The notes: generated from the sequence alone by a model not told the origin. Numbered from the stretch's first letter, positions 25,328 to 34,832 are shown. The stretch: 64,000 nucleotides of DNA from JADJNY01 sp046349615 (GCA_046349615.1 JAXMBZ010000002.1:62001-126000); one strand, 5' to 3'. Numbers and translations: made by a program.

Positions 25328-26497
25328 ATGGAATCCTACCGTCAGCTCGACTTCCTCCAACTCGACGACCAGTACTCGGAAGACGAACGCATGGTGCGCG
25401 ACACCGTGCAGAACTGGGTCACCGAGCGCTACCTCCCGCTCTGCATGGAGCACTTCGAGAACGGGACGTTCCCCATGGACACGATCCCCGAGCTCGCGGA
25501 GATGGGGGTCTTCGGCCCGACGCTCCCCGCGGAGTACGGCTGCGCCGGTCTGAACAACGTCGCCGCGGGCCTGATCTACCAAGAGCTCGAGCGCGGCGAC
25601 TCCGGCCTGCGGTCTTTCTGCTCCGTGCAGGGCGCCCTCGTGATGTTCCCGATCTTCAGCATGGGCAGCGAGGAGCAGAAGAAGCACTGGCTGCCCAAGC
25701 TCGCGAGCGGCAAGGCGATCGGCTGCTTCGGGCTCACCGAGCCCGACTTCGGCTCGAACCCGGGGGGCATGCTCACCGTCGCGAAGAAGGACGGGAAGCA
25801 CTACGTCCTGAACGGCCGCAAGATGTGGATCACGAACGGCACGATCGCGGACGTCGCGGTCGTCTGGGCGCGGCTCGACGGCAAGATCCGCGGGTTCCTC
25901 GTCGAGCGCGGCACGCCGGGCTACTCCGCGCCGGAGCAGAAGCACAAGTTCTCGCTGCGCGCGTCGGTGACGAGCGAGCTCGTGCTCGAGGACGTCCGCA
26001 TCCCCGAGGCGAACCTGCTCCCGAAGTCCGAGGGCCTCAAGGCCCCGCTCTCCTGCCTGACGCAGGCGCGCTACGGGATCGCGTGGGGCGCGCTCGGCGC
26101 CGCGTTGTCGTGCTTCGACGAAGCGTTGCGCTATTCGAAGAGCCGCATCGTCTTCGACAAGCCGCTCGCCGCGTACCAGATCCCGCAGAAGAAGCTCGCC
26201 GACATGGCGACGGCGATCACGTGCGGGCAACTCCTCGCGCTGCGCATGGGCCGCTTGAAGGACGAGGACAAGCTGACGCCGCAGCACGTCTCCATGGGCA
26301 AGCGCAACAACTGCCAGATGGCGCTCGACGTCGCGCGCGTCTGCCGCGACATGCTCGGCGCGAACGGCATCAGCCTCGAGTACCAGACCGGCCGCCACAT
26401 GGTGAACATGGAGTCGGTCAACACCTACGAGGGGACCTACGACATCCACACGCTCGCGATCGGACAGGAGCTGACCGGGATCCCGGCGTTCCGCTGA
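25328..26497 (+). CDS. gcdH: Glutaryl-CoA dehydrogenase-like acyl-CoA dehydrogenase
   Basis: This FAD enzyme would oxidise and decarboxylate glutaryl-CoA to crotonyl-CoA in lysine/tryptophan breakdown. The 389 residues match the family. Visible features are CFGLTEPDFGSNPGG and KMWITNG in the FAD/substrate region, RIVFDKPLAAYQIPQKKLADM, and near the end VNTYEGTYDIHTLAIGQELTG, in which the Glu corresponds to the catalytic base of glutaryl-CoA dehydrogenase. That C-terminal motif favours GcdH over other acyl-CoA dehydrogenases. The ATG at 25328 starts MESYRQLDFLQLDDQYSEDE. The TPR gene begins 19 nt after the stop, so an operon is likely. Confidence 0.88.
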   Translation: MESYRQLDFLQLDDQYSEDERMVRDTVQNWVTERYLPLCMEHFENGTFPMDTIPELAEMGVFGPTLPAEYGCAGLNNVAAGLIYQELERGDSGLRSFCSVQGALVMFPIFSMGSEEQKKHWLPKLASGKAIGCFGLTEPDFGSNPGGMLTVAKKDGKHYVLNGRKMWITNGTIADVAVVWARLDGKIRGFLVERGTPGYSAPEQKHKFSLRASVTSELVLEDVRIPEANLLPKSEGLKAPLSCLTQARYGIAWGALGAALSCFDEALRYSKSRIVFDKPLAAYQIPQKKLADMATAITCGQLLALRMGRLKDEDKLTPQHVSMGKRNNCQMALDVARVCRDMLGANGISLEYQTGRHMVNMESVNTYEGTYDIHTLAIGQELTGIPAFR

Positions 26498-26516
26498 TCC
26501 ACGGCGGAAGATCCGA

Positions 26517-27938
26517 ATGCGCTCTCGCTCGCTTGCGGCCCGCGGCCCGACTCCGGCGGCTTGGATCGTCGTGCTCGCGGTCGCGGTCCCGGACCTCTCC
26601 AGTTCGTGCGCGAAGCCGGCCGGCCACGCGCCGGTCGAGCTCACGGACGCGGCCTCCGTCGACCCGGAGGTGCTCGCGCTCGTGCGCTCGAAGGTCGAGC
26701 TCGTCCGCGCCGCGCCCGCCGACGCGCGCAGGCACGGTTCGCTCGGCCTCGTGTACTCGGCGAACGATCTCTGGTCCGTCGCGCAGGGTGAGTTCGCCAT
26801 CGCGGCGGAGCTCGAGCCCCGCAACGCGCTCTGGCGCTACCACCGCGCGATCGCCTTGCGCGAGGCGGGCGACGTCGAGGCGGCGCGCGCGCTGCTCGCG
26901 GGCGCCGCGGCGGAGCTCCCGAACGTCGCGGGCGTGCAGCAGCGTCTCGGCTCCTGGGCGCTCGAGCTCGGCGACCACGCGACGGCGGAGGCCGCGCTCC
27001 AACGCGCGCTCGCGTCGATGCCGGAGCAGCCCGACGTGCTCGTGGGGCTCGCCAACGTGCGGATCGCGCGCGAGGACTGGGCGGGCGCCTTGGAGTACGC
27101 GCAGCGCGCCCTGAAGAAGGAGCCCGGGTTCAAGCCTGCGCGGTACGCGAGCGGGCTCGCGTTGCGCGGTCTCGGTCGCGGCGCGGAGGCCGAGTCCGAG
27201 CTGACCGCGGGCGTCGGCAGCAAGCTCCGCTGGATCGAGGACCCGCTCGGCGCGGAGGAGCGCTCCTACCGCGTCAACTACGTCGCGCAGTTCGCCGATG
27301 CGTCGCAGCGGATGCTCGCGGGGCAGCACGCGACCGCGCTCCCGACCTTCGAACGGCTCGCGAAGAAGCGCCCCGACGACGTCGACGTGCTCGGCAACCT
27401 CGCGGCGTGCCTGCAGGAGACCGGCAACCCCACGCGCGCGGTCGAGGTGCTGCTGCACGCGCTCGAGCTCGATCCGAAGGCCTTCGCGACGCACTTGAAC
27501 CTGTCGGACGCCTACCTGCGTCTCGGACGCGTCGAAGACGGATTGAAGCACTCCCAGCGCGCGTGCGAGCTCGCGCCGGATCTCGGGCGCGCGCACCTCG
27601 CCCGCGCGCGCGCGCTGATGCTCCACGGCGACCTCGAGCCCGCGTACCAGGCGCTGCGCGAGTCGGCGCGCCTCGATCCGAACAACCCGACGACCTACGT
27701 CGCTCTGTTCGAGGTCTGCACGCGGCTCAAGCGCGGCGGCGAGGCGCTCGCGTGGTGCCGGCGTTCGGTGGAGCTCGCGCCTTCGCACGTGCCCTCGCGC
27801 GTCAACCTCGCGCAGGGGCTGCTCTCGTCCGGCGATCTCGACGGCGCGCGCGCGCAGATCGCGGAGCTCCTGCGGCTCGCTCCGCAGAACGAACGCGTGC
27901 TCGCCCTGAAGCGCGAGTTGGAGGCCCGCACGCGATGA
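26517..27938 (+). CDS. Exported TPR-repeat protein
   Basis: The 473-residue protein has an N-terminal hydrophobic segment (AAWIVVLAVAVPDLSSSC, weakly lipobox-like) and about nine TPR units, for example SVAQGEFAIAAELEPRNALWRYHR, AVEVLLHALELDPKAFATH and EPAYQALRESARLDPNNPTTY. TPR arrays act as protein-interaction scaffolds. It overlaps the following CRTAC1-type lipoprotein by 4 nt (ATGA at 27935). TPR plus ASPIC/UnbV genes are a frequent pair in planctomycetes and related bacteria, though the joint role is not known to me. Confidence 0.85.
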   Translation: MRSRSLAARGPTPAAWIVVLAVAVPDLSSSCAKPAGHAPVELTDAASVDPEVLALVRSKVELVRAAPADARRHGSLGLVYSANDLWSVAQGEFAIAAELEPRNALWRYHRAIALREAGDVEAARALLAGAAAELPNVAGVQQRLGSWALELGDHATAEAALQRALASMPEQPDVLVGLANVRIAREDWAGALEYAQRALKKEPGFKPARYASGLALRGLGRGAEAESELTAGVGSKLRWIEDPLGAEERSYRVNYVAQFADASQRMLAGQHATALPTFERLAKKRPDDVDVLGNLAACLQETGNPTRAVEVLLHALELDPKAFATHLNLSDAYLRLGRVEDGLKHSQRACELAPDLGRAHLARARALMLHGDLEPAYQALRESARLDPNNPTTYVALFEVCTRLKRGGEALAWCRRSVELAPSHVPSRVNLAQGLLSSGDLDGARAQIAELLRLAPQNERVLALKRELEARTR

Positions 27939-29662
27939 GCGTCGCACCGCTTCGTCCCCGGCGCCCGCTCCTCGCGGCGTGCGTCGCGCTCCCGCTCCTC
28001 GGAGCGTGCTCGAACGAGCCCGCCGCGCCCGCACCCGCGGCCCCCGAAGCTCCGAAGACCGCGTCGACCGGCACTCCGTGGTTTCGCGACGTCGCGCGCG
28101 AGAGCGGGCTCGGCTTCGACCACGTGCGCGCGCTGAAGCAGCGCTTCTGGTTCCCCGAGATCATGGGGAGCGGGCTCGCGTGGCTCGACTACGACGGCGA
28201 CGGCCGGCTCGACCTGTTCGTCGTCCAATCCGGCGACCTCGCGCCCGAAGGCCGGCCGATGCCGAGCGATCGGCTGTTCCGGAACCTCGGCGGCGGCCGC
28301 TTCGAGGACGTGACGGAGCGCGCGGGGCTCGTCGAGTCCGCGTACGGCATGGGCGTCACCGTCGGTGATTTCGACGGCGACGGCGATCCCGATCTCTTCG
28401 TGACGAACGTCGGGCCCGACGTGCTCTGGCGCAACGAAGGCGACGGCACGTTCCGCGACGTCACGGCGACGGCGGGGATCGTCGCGCCGGGCTGGGGCAC
28501 CTCGTGCGGCTTCTTCGACTACGACGCGGACGGCGACCTCGACCTCTTCGTCGTCGAGTACGTGCGCTGGAGCGCCGACGCGGAGATCCCGTGCAAGTCG
28601 ACGTACGGCGAGCGCGACTACTGCGCGCCGGTGAACTACAACCGCCCGTCGCAGTCCAGGTTGTTCCGCAACGAGGGCGGAGGCCGGTTCACGGACGTCA
28701 GCGACGCCGCGGGCCTGCTCACGGTGTTCGGCAACGGCCTCGGCCTCGCGCTCGCGGACTTCGATCGCGACGGCTGGCTCGACGCGTACGTTTCGAACGA
28801 CGGCATGCCGAACCAGTACTGGGTCAACCAGAAGAACGGCCGCTTCGTCGACAAGGCCGTGCTCGCGGGCGCCGCGGTCAATCGCAACGGCGCGGCGGAG
28901 GCGAGCATGGGCACCGTCCCCGCGGACTTGAACGCCGACGGCTTCGTCGACCTCTTCATCGCGAACCTCCGCGGCGAGACGAAGACCACGTACGTCAACA
29001 AGAACGGCACGTTCACGGATCGCACCGCGCAGACGGGCATGGCGATGGCGAGCCTGCAGTACACGGGCTTCGGCGACGGCTTCGCGGACTTCGACCACGA
29101 CGGCGAGCTCGACCTCTTCCTCGTCAACGGGCGCGTCGGCTCCTGGAAGCCCGAGTTCTCGAAGGAGGACCCGTATGCCGAGCCGAACCAGCTCTTCCGC
29201 GGCCTCGGCGGGATGAAGTGGGAGGAGGTGCAGCCGCAGGGCGGCACCGAGCCCGTCCTCGTCGGCAACAGCCGCGGCGCGGCGTTCGCGGACTACGACG
29301 AGGACGGCGACGTCGACGTCGCGTACCTCGACAACCACGGCGCGCTCCACCTCCTGCGCAACGACGTCGCGAAGAAGGGGAACTGGATCGGGTTCCGCGC
29401 GGTCGACGCGAAGGGTGCGGACGTCCCAGGCGCGTTCGTCGAGCTCGACGCGGGCGGGAAGCGCTTCACGCGGCTCGTCGCGGTGTGTTCGAGCTACTGC
29501 TCCGCGAACGAAGGCCGCGTGCACGTCGGACTCGGCGCGGCGGCGAAGGCGGAGCTCGTGCGCGTGCTCTGGCCCGGCGGCGCGCGCGAGGAGTTCGGGC
29601 CGTTCGACGCGGGCGCCTACCACCGTCTCGTCCGCGGGAGCGGGCGCGCGGTCGCGAAGTGA
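27935..29662 (+). CDS. CRTAC1-type lipoprotein with FG-GAP/VCBS repeats and ASPIC/UnbV domain
   Basis: The 575-residue protein has a lipoprotein signal peptide ending LPLLGAC (Cys25). Its body contains Ca-binding FG-GAP/VCBS repeats: LAWLDYDGDGRLDLFVV, VGDFDGDGDPDLFVTN, FFDYDADGDLDLFVV, PADLNADGFVDLF, FADFDHDGELDLFLVN, FADYDEDGDVDVAYLD. These form a seven-bladed propeller. The C-terminal 90 residues (GNWIGFRAV..., GRVHVGLGAAAKAELVRVLWPGG) are an ASPIC/UnbV domain. Such proteins are extracellular or surface-bound. It is translationally coupled to the TPR gene through ATGA. Confidence 0.95.
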   Translation: MSVAPLRPRRPLLAACVALPLLGACSNEPAAPAPAAPEAPKTASTGTPWFRDVARESGLGFDHVRALKQRFWFPEIMGSGLAWLDYDGDGRLDLFVVQSGDLAPEGRPMPSDRLFRNLGGGRFEDVTERAGLVESAYGMGVTVGDFDGDGDPDLFVTNVGPDVLWRNEGDGTFRDVTATAGIVAPGWGTSCGFFDYDADGDLDLFVVEYVRWSADAEIPCKSTYGERDYCAPVNYNRPSQSRLFRNEGGGRFTDVSDAAGLLTVFGNGLGLALADFDRDGWLDAYVSNDGMPNQYWVNQKNGRFVDKAVLAGAAVNRNGAAEASMGTVPADLNADGFVDLFIANLRGETKTTYVNKNGTFTDRTAQTGMAMASLQYTGFGDGFADFDHDGELDLFLVNGRVGSWKPEFSKEDPYAEPNQLFRGLGGMKWEEVQPQGGTEPVLVGNSRGAAFADYDEDGDVDVAYLDNHGALHLLRNDVAKKGNWIGFRAVDAKGADVPGAFVELDAGGKRFTRLVAVCSSYCSANEGRVHVGLGAAAKAELVRVLWPGGAREEFGPFDAGAYHRLVRGSGRAVAK

Positions 29663-29729
29663 ACTCCGCGCGCCGCGCGCGGTCGATCCGCGCAGGCCGT
29701 TCGATCCTCGTGGGCCGCTCGGACCGCGC

Positions 29730-30560
29730 TCAACCCCGGCGTTCGAGCAGCGGCGTCGCGCGCTCGCGCAGCTTCGGCGGCAGCCCGCGCTCGAGCGCGA
29801 CGAGGACCTCCTCGCGCGAGTAGCGCGGCGAGAAGTGCGTGAGGAGCAGCGCTTCGTTCTCGAAGAGCTCCGCGCGCGCCGCGAGCTCCTTCAAGTGCAC
29901 GTGCCCGCTCGCGCGCGCCTTCTCGACGGGCACGCGCTCGTCGAGGAACGTGACCTCGAGGATCAGGAGGCGCGCCTTGCGGACGACGTCCTCGCGCTCG
30001 ACGACGTCGATCGTCGTGTCGCCGCAGAACGCGACCTCGGGGACCTCGACGGTCTCGAAGAGGTCGGAGCGGCCCTCGGCTCGCGCACGCGCGATCGCCT
30101 CGGGCGCGAGGGCGCGGTGCTCCGCGCGCAGCTTCGAGCGCCGCGACCACACCGCGTAGCCTTGGCACGGAGAACGGTGCGGCGCCGCGAACGGGCGCAC
30201 GAAACGGCCGCCCGCGAGCGCGAGCTCCTCGCCGGGACGCAGCACGACGAGCTCGTGCGGCAGCTCGGAACGATCGAGGCGGCGCCAGACCGCGAAGAGG
30301 TCGCGCAGCGCGTCCGCGTCGTCGGGCCCGATCACGTAGCGCGGCGGCCGCATGCCGCGCAGCGCGCGCGTCGCGCAGTGCCACACGATGCCCGACAGGT
30401 GGTCGACGTGCGCGTGCGTGATGCAGACGAGCTCGCGCGCGATCGCGAAGTCGGCGCCGCGGCCGAGGTCGAACGCGACGCCGAAGCCCGGGAGGTCGAT
30501 GCACGTCTCCACGCCGCCGATCGAGACCGCCTCGACGTCGATGCCGGCGAGCTGGAGCAT
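29730..30560 (-). CDS. MBL-fold metal-dependent hydrolase (ribonuclease Z-like)
   Basis: The 276-residue protein has the metallo-beta-lactamase signature THAHVDHLSG, then a late VAFCGDTT and a C-terminal LLLTHFSPRYS, the order seen in RNase Z-like enzymes. The active site would bind two zinc ions. RNase Z (tRNA 3' processing) is possible, but the sequence is divergent and many MBL proteins have other substrates, so no symbol is given. ATG at 30560, MLQLAGIDVEAVSIGG. A weak -10-like CACACT lies 6 nt upstream, in line with a leaderless start. Confidence 0.85.
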   Translation of the reverse strand: MLQLAGIDVEAVSIGGVETCIDLPGFGVAFDLGRGADFAIARELVCITHAHVDHLSGIVWHCATRALRGMRPPRYVIGPDDADALRDLFAVWRRLDRSELPHELVVLRPGEELALAGGRFVRPFAAPHRSPCQGYAVWSRRSKLRAEHRALAPEAIARARAEGRSDLFETVEVPEVAFCGDTTIDVVEREDVVRKARLLILEVTFLDERVPVEKARASGHVHLKELAARAELFENEALLLTHFSPRYSREEVLVALERGLPPKLRERATPLLERRG

Positions 30561-30659
30561 GCGCGGAGTGTGCCGTGCGCGTTCGCGCGACGCCATGGAG
30601 CGCGCTCGCTTCGCTCGAACTCGCCGATCGTGCGCCCTCGCGGCGAACGCCGGGGCGGG

Positions 30660-30665
30660 TAGAGT
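30660..30665 (+). promoter_or_regulatory. -10 element (TAGAGT) for a leaderless start at 30675
   Basis: TAGAGT ends 9 nt before the ATG at 30675, and no Shine-Dalgarno sequence fits between. Confidence 0.5.
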
Positions 30666-30674
30666 GCGCGCGCG

Positions 30675-31661
30675 ATGACCGACCTCCTCCCGCTCCTCGA
30701 GCGCGCGTTCGAACGCCGCGCCGCGCTCTTCGAACGCCTCGCCGCCGAGCGCACGGACTCGATGCGCTGGTTCCACGGCGCGTCCGAGGGCCGTCCGGGA
30801 CTGACGCTCGATCGGTACGGCGGGCTCGTCCTCGCGCAGACGTTCCGCGACCCGCTCGCGGCGGACGAGGTCGAGCTCCTCGCCGCGTTCGCGCGCGAGC
30901 GCGGCGGGCCGAGCGCGCGTTTCGCGTGGAACCACCGCGGGCCCGCGGCGCATCCGGGCGTCGCCGACGAGACGGAGAGTGCCTTCACCGAGTGCGGCGC
31001 GCGCTTCCTCGTGCGCGCGCGCCACCGCGGGCTCGACCCGTGGCTCTTCCTCGACCTGCGCGCGGCTCGCCGGCGCCTCGGCTCGATCGCGGCGGGGAAG
31101 AGCGTGCTCAACTTGTTCGCGTACACGTGCGGCGCGGGGATCGCCGCGGCCGTCGCGGGCGCGCGCGAGGTCTGGAACGTCGACTTCGCGGCGTCGAGCC
31201 TCGACGTCGGGCGGCGCAACGCGGAGCTCAACCGGCTCGACCCCGAGCGCGTTCGATTCGTGCAGGAGGACTGCCTGCCCGTGATGACGCAGCTCGCGGG
31301 GTTCCCCGTGAAGGGGCGCGCCAGCGCCCGCAAGTACGCGCGCCTCGAGCCGCGGCGCTTCGACGTCGTGTTCCTCGACCCGCCCGCATGGTCGAAGGGC
31401 GCGTTCGGCGCGGTCGACGTCGAGCGCGACTACCCGTCGCTCTTCAAGCCGGCGCTGCTCGCGACGGAGGCGGGCGGCGTCGTCTGCGCGACGAACCACG
31501 TCGCGCGCGTCGGCGCGGAGGAGTGGACGCGCGTGCTCGCGCGCGCCGCGGAGAAGGCGGGGCGCCCGCTCGCGTCGATCGAGGTCGAAGGACCCGACGA
31601 CGACTTCCCCGCGTTCGACGGCGTGCCGCCGCTCAAGGTCGCGTGGTGCCGCGTCGCGTGA
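30675..31661 (+). CDS. RlmI-like class I SAM-dependent methyltransferase
   Basis: The 328-residue protein matches the RlmI/YccW group that methylates 23S rRNA cytosine. It has GRPGLTLDRYGGLVLAQ in the N-terminal part, the SAM motif VLNLFAYTCGAGIAAAVAGA, and the catalytic-loop motif VVFLDPPAWSKGAFG. A complete N-terminal PUA domain is not obvious, and the protein is shorter than RlmI, so substrate and position are uncertain. Start ATG at 30675 with a leaderless-type promoter. Confidence 0.82.
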   Translation: MTDLLPLLERAFERRAALFERLAAERTDSMRWFHGASEGRPGLTLDRYGGLVLAQTFRDPLAADEVELLAAFARERGGPSARFAWNHRGPAAHPGVADETESAFTECGARFLVRARHRGLDPWLFLDLRAARRRLGSIAAGKSVLNLFAYTCGAGIAAAVAGAREVWNVDFAASSLDVGRRNAELNRLDPERVRFVQEDCLPVMTQLAGFPVKGRASARKYARLEPRRFDVVFLDPPAWSKGAFGAVDVERDYPSLFKPALLATEAGGVVCATNHVARVGAEEWTRVLARAAEKAGRPLASIEVEGPDDDFPAFDGVPPLKVAWCRVA

Positions 31662-31696
31662 CGTGCTCGCACGGAGCGCGCGGCGGTTCACGGAGC

Positions 31697-31726
31697 TTGT
31701 GAGGCCCCGCGCGCACCGCGTATTCT
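31697..31726 (+). promoter_or_regulatory. Promoter for a leaderless GTG start at 31734
   Basis: TTGTGA (31697-31702), an 18-bp spacer and TATTCT (31721-31726) precede the GTG by 7 nt. This is one of the clearest leaderless promoters in the window. Confidence 0.65.
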
Positions 31727-31733
31727 CCGGCGC

Positions 31734-33665
31734 GTGACCTCGCCCCATCCCTGGACGCGCGGCGCGCGCCTGCGGGCGGTCGCGTGGAGTGCCTTCGCGA
31801 ACGCGCTCCTCGGGAGCCTGATCGGGCTCGGCTGGATCGGCGCGACGGCCTTCGGGCACGGCGTCCTGCCGGCCTTCTTCGCGCACGCGGCGCTCCTCTC
31901 CTCGTGCGCGATGCTCGCGGCCGTGCCGGCGCTCGGGCTCGCGCTCCTCGCGCTCGTCGTGCCGAGCCCGCGCGCGCTCGCCGCGGTCGCGGCGCTCCTC
32001 TGGACCGCGTTCCTCTTCCTCCTCTACGTCGACACGGTCGTGTACGGGCTCTTCCGCTACCACCTGAACGGGATGGTGTGGAACGTGCTGACGACGCCCG
32101 GCGCGGAGGACGCCGTCGCGATCGACGCGTGGACGTGGCAGCGCGCGGCGATCGGAGCGGCGTTCGTGTTCGTGCTCGAGTTCTGGGCGTTCGCGCGCTT
32201 CGCGGCTCCCGCCGCGGCCGCCGTCACCGGGACGCGGCCGCGCCGCGCGCTGCGCTGGGTCGGCGCGGCGCTCCTCGCGGTCGTCGTCGTCGAGAAGGGG
32301 CTGTACGCGTGGGCCGACCTCACGCGCGAGCGCTCGGTGACGGCGCTCGCGGGGATGTTCCCGCTGTATCAACGGCTCACGGTCGAGAAGACCGCGAGCC
32401 GCGTGTTCGGCATGGAGATGGCGGCGCGGCCCGAGGTCGACCTCGGCGGCGGCGGGATCCTGCTGCAGTACCCGATCGACCCGCCGCGCGTGCCCCCGAG
32501 CGGTCCGCGGCCGAACGTGCTCCTCGTCGTCGTCGACTCGCTGCGCGCGGACATGCTCGCGCCGGAGACGATGCCGCGCGTGTCCGAGTTCGCCCAGCGC
32601 GCGCGCACGTTCGAGAACCACCTCTCCGGCGGCAACGCGACGCGCTACGGCGTGTTCTCGATCGTCTACGGGGTCCACGGCGCGTACTGGAAGAGCGTGC
32701 TCGAGGAGCACGCGCCGCCCGCGCTCGTCACGGCGCTCCAAGGCGCCGGGTACGACCTGCGCGTCTACTCGGGGCCGTCGCAGAACTACCCCGAGTTCCG
32801 CTCGACGTGCTGGGTGACGATGGAGGAGAAGGTCGAGGACCGCCTCGTCGCCGTCCGCGGCGAGCCCGACAAGATCCGCGCGAAGCTCGACGGCGACCGC
32901 GAGGTCGTGCGCCGCTTCGAGGCGTGGATGGCGGAGCGCGCGAAAGCGCCGACGAAACCGCCCTTCTACGCGTTCGCGCTCCTCGACGCGCCGCACGGCT
33001 CCTACGCGTGGCCGCGCGACGAGGGCACGTGGTTCGAGCCGGTCGCGGAGAGCGTCGACTACCTCCAGCTCGCGCGCTCGCCGTCGAAAGCCGAGATCGA
33101 GCCCGTCTGGAACATGTACCGCAACGCCGTGCGTTGGTCGGACGCGAACATCGGACGAATGCTCGACGCGCTCGCGGCGGCGGGCGAGCTCGAGAACACG
33201 CTCGTCGTCGTCACCGGCGACCACGGCGAGGAGTTCTTCGAGCACGGCTACTTCGGCCACACGAGCAACTTCACGGCGGAGCAGACGCACGTCGCGTTCG
33301 TGCTCGGCGGACCCGGCGTGCAACCCGGACGCGAGACGCGGCCGACGTCGCACGTCGACCTCGCGCCGACCGTGCTCGCGCGTCTCGGCGTCGACCTCGC
33401 GGGCAGCGAGCGCTGGACGAACGGCGTCGACCTGCTCGCGCCGCTCGAGCACCGCGCGCGCGTGATCGCGTCGTGGGACGAGCTCGCGTTGCGCCTCGAC
33501 GGACCCGACGGAGGGCTCCTCCGCGTGCCGCTCGAGGGCCACAAAGGCCTGATCGAGGCCTACGATTTCGGCTGGGCGCGCCGCGCGGACGAGGACCGCT
33601 TCGTGAAGGCCCACGCCGCGGAGATCGGTCGGCTCGCGCTCGAGTGCCGCCGGTTCCTGCGCTGA
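31734..33665 (+). CDS. YejM/PbgA-like inner-membrane sulfatase-fold protein (DUF3413 type)
   Basis: The 643-residue protein has five hydrophobic helices in the first 190 residues followed by a periplasmic alkaline-phosphatase/sulfatase fold. By eye it follows E. coli YejM (PbgA/LapC): FRYHLNGMVWNVL in the membrane part, LLQYPID, NVLLVVVDSLRADML, SGGNATRYGVFSIVYG, VVVTGDHGEEFFEHGYFGH and a late TSHVDLAPTVL. In E. coli, YejM senses lipid A and controls LpxC turnover without needing sulfatase activity. Unlike YejM, the TGDHGEE and HVD metal motifs look intact and a Ser (VDSLRAD) sits where the nucleophile would be, so hydrolase or lipid-transferase activity is possible. GTG start fixed by the promoter. 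Confidence 0.85.
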   Translation: MTSPHPWTRGARLRAVAWSAFANALLGSLIGLGWIGATAFGHGVLPAFFAHAALLSSCAMLAAVPALGLALLALVVPSPRALAAVAALLWTAFLFLLYVDTVVYGLFRYHLNGMVWNVLTTPGAEDAVAIDAWTWQRAAIGAAFVFVLEFWAFARFAAPAAAAVTGTRPRRALRWVGAALLAVVVVEKGLYAWADLTRERSVTALAGMFPLYQRLTVEKTASRVFGMEMAARPEVDLGGGGILLQYPIDPPRVPPSGPRPNVLLVVVDSLRADMLAPETMPRVSEFAQRARTFENHLSGGNATRYGVFSIVYGVHGAYWKSVLEEHAPPALVTALQGAGYDLRVYSGPSQNYPEFRSTCWVTMEEKVEDRLVAVRGEPDKIRAKLDGDREVVRRFEAWMAERAKAPTKPPFYAFALLDAPHGSYAWPRDEGTWFEPVAESVDYLQLARSPSKAEIEPVWNMYRNAVRWSDANIGRMLDALAAAGELENTLVVVTGDHGEEFFEHGYFGHTSNFTAEQTHVAFVLGGPGVQPGRETRPTSHVDLAPTVLARLGVDLAGSERWTNGVDLLAPLEHRARVIASWDELALRLDGPDGGLLRVPLEGHKGLIEAYDFGWARRADEDRFVKAHAAEIGRLALECRRFLR

Positions 33666-33743
33666 CCCCGCGGTTCGAGAACCCGAGCTCGCGCTTGCAT
33701 CGGCGTGCGCATTCGGGCACGAGTGGAGGCGGGGGGACGACGA

Positions 33744-34823
33744 ATGATCGGACGCATCGTGCTCGGTGGACTCGCGCTCCTGGTCGCGGGCGGGGCGTAT
33801 CTCGGCTGGCGCTTCGCGCGCGCCGTCGACGAACCGGCGCGCGCGACGCCCGCGGCCCTCGAAGTGCTCGCCGCGGAGCCCGGGCCTGCCGCGCCGCCCG
33901 GCGGCGCGGGGACGAACACCTGGAGCGCCGCGACGAGCGCTCCGCCGGGCGCGCTGGAGGCCGTGCCCACGGAGGCGAAGCCGCGGCGAAGCTCCGCCGC
34001 ACTCGTGGTCGACGCCGAGGATCGGTCCGGGCCCCCGGCGCTCGAGGCCACGCCCGCGAGCGTACGCACCTGCGATCGCGCGCCGCGCACGGAGGAGGAT
34101 GCGCGCGCGCTCGTCGACGAACTCCGCGACGACGGCGTGAAAGGAAACGCGATGCGCGCGCTGCGCACGATCGCGTCCGCGCCGAACGAGCTCGTGGTGC
34201 CGGCCCTCGAGCGCGCGCTGCGCTCCGACGACGAGCAGCAGCGGTCGCTCGCGGCCTGCGCGCTCGCGCGACGCGACGGAGCACCGCAAACCGCCGTGCT
34301 CGCGCGCGCGCTTCTCGCGCTCCTCACGCCCGAGCCGGGCGGGCGCTTCCACGCGATCACGGCGCGCCCGTGGATCGTCTCCGTCGGCCGCGCGAACCTC
34401 GACGAGCGCCTCTGCGCGTTCCACGCGTTCTGCGCGGAGCCCGCGCTCTTCGCCGCGGTCGAGACCGAGTTCGAGGCGCGCCTTTCGAGCGACGATCCCG
34501 TGCTCCGCTTCGACGCCGCGCGGATCGTGCTCGCGCAGCCCGGCGCGCGCTCGCGTGCGGCGGCGCTCGACGTGCTCGCGCTCCACCTCGCGGACGACCC
34601 GCTCGCGGACGACGCGGCGGTCGCGATGCGGCTCCTGGGCGAGGCGGGGGAGCGCGCGCTCCCCGCGGTGCTCGCCGTGCTCCCGAACGCGGACGAACAG
34701 GCGCGGCGGCTGATCGGGCACTTCCTCGCGCGCTTCGACCCGGGGCACCCTGCGGCGCGCGCCCTCGCGCCGAAGGAGCTCGCGCGCATGGGCTTCCCGG
34801 CCGGCGACATGCTCGCGCGCTGA
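33744..34823 (+). CDS. Membrane-anchored HEAT-like repeat protein
   Basis: The 359-residue product starts with a signal-anchor helix (MIGRIVLGGLALLVAGGAYLGW), then a low-complexity Ala/Pro/Gly linker to about residue 110, then helical repeats of HEAT type (NAMRALRTIASAPNELVVPAL; VLRFDAARIVLAQPG; DDAAVAMRLLGEAGERALPAV). The ATG at 33744 was chosen over an in-frame ATG 13 codons upstream because it places the hydrophobic helix at the start and has purine-rich GGAGG/GGGGGG upstream. No enzymatic motif is seen. It is likely a periplasmic interaction scaffold; partner unknown. Confidence 0.75.
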   Translation: MIGRIVLGGLALLVAGGAYLGWRFARAVDEPARATPAALEVLAAEPGPAAPPGGAGTNTWSAATSAPPGALEAVPTEAKPRRSSAALVVDAEDRSGPPALEATPASVRTCDRAPRTEEDARALVDELRDDGVKGNAMRALRTIASAPNELVVPALERALRSDDEQQRSLAACALARRDGAPQTAVLARALLALLTPEPGGRFHAITARPWIVSVGRANLDERLCAFHAFCAEPALFAAVETEFEARLSSDDPVLRFDAARIVLAQPGARSRAAALDVLALHLADDPLADDAAVAMRLLGEAGERALPAVLAVLPNADEQARRLIGHFLARFDPGHPAARALAPKELARMGFPAGDMLAR

Positions 34824-34832
34824 GCGCGCGCG

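Noticed and set aside
30600..34748. Minus-strand extension of about 1390 codons ahead of the MBL hydrolase.
   Set aside because: Antisense of the methyltransferase, sulfatase and HEAT genes. Only the last 276 codons (start 30560) make a real protein.
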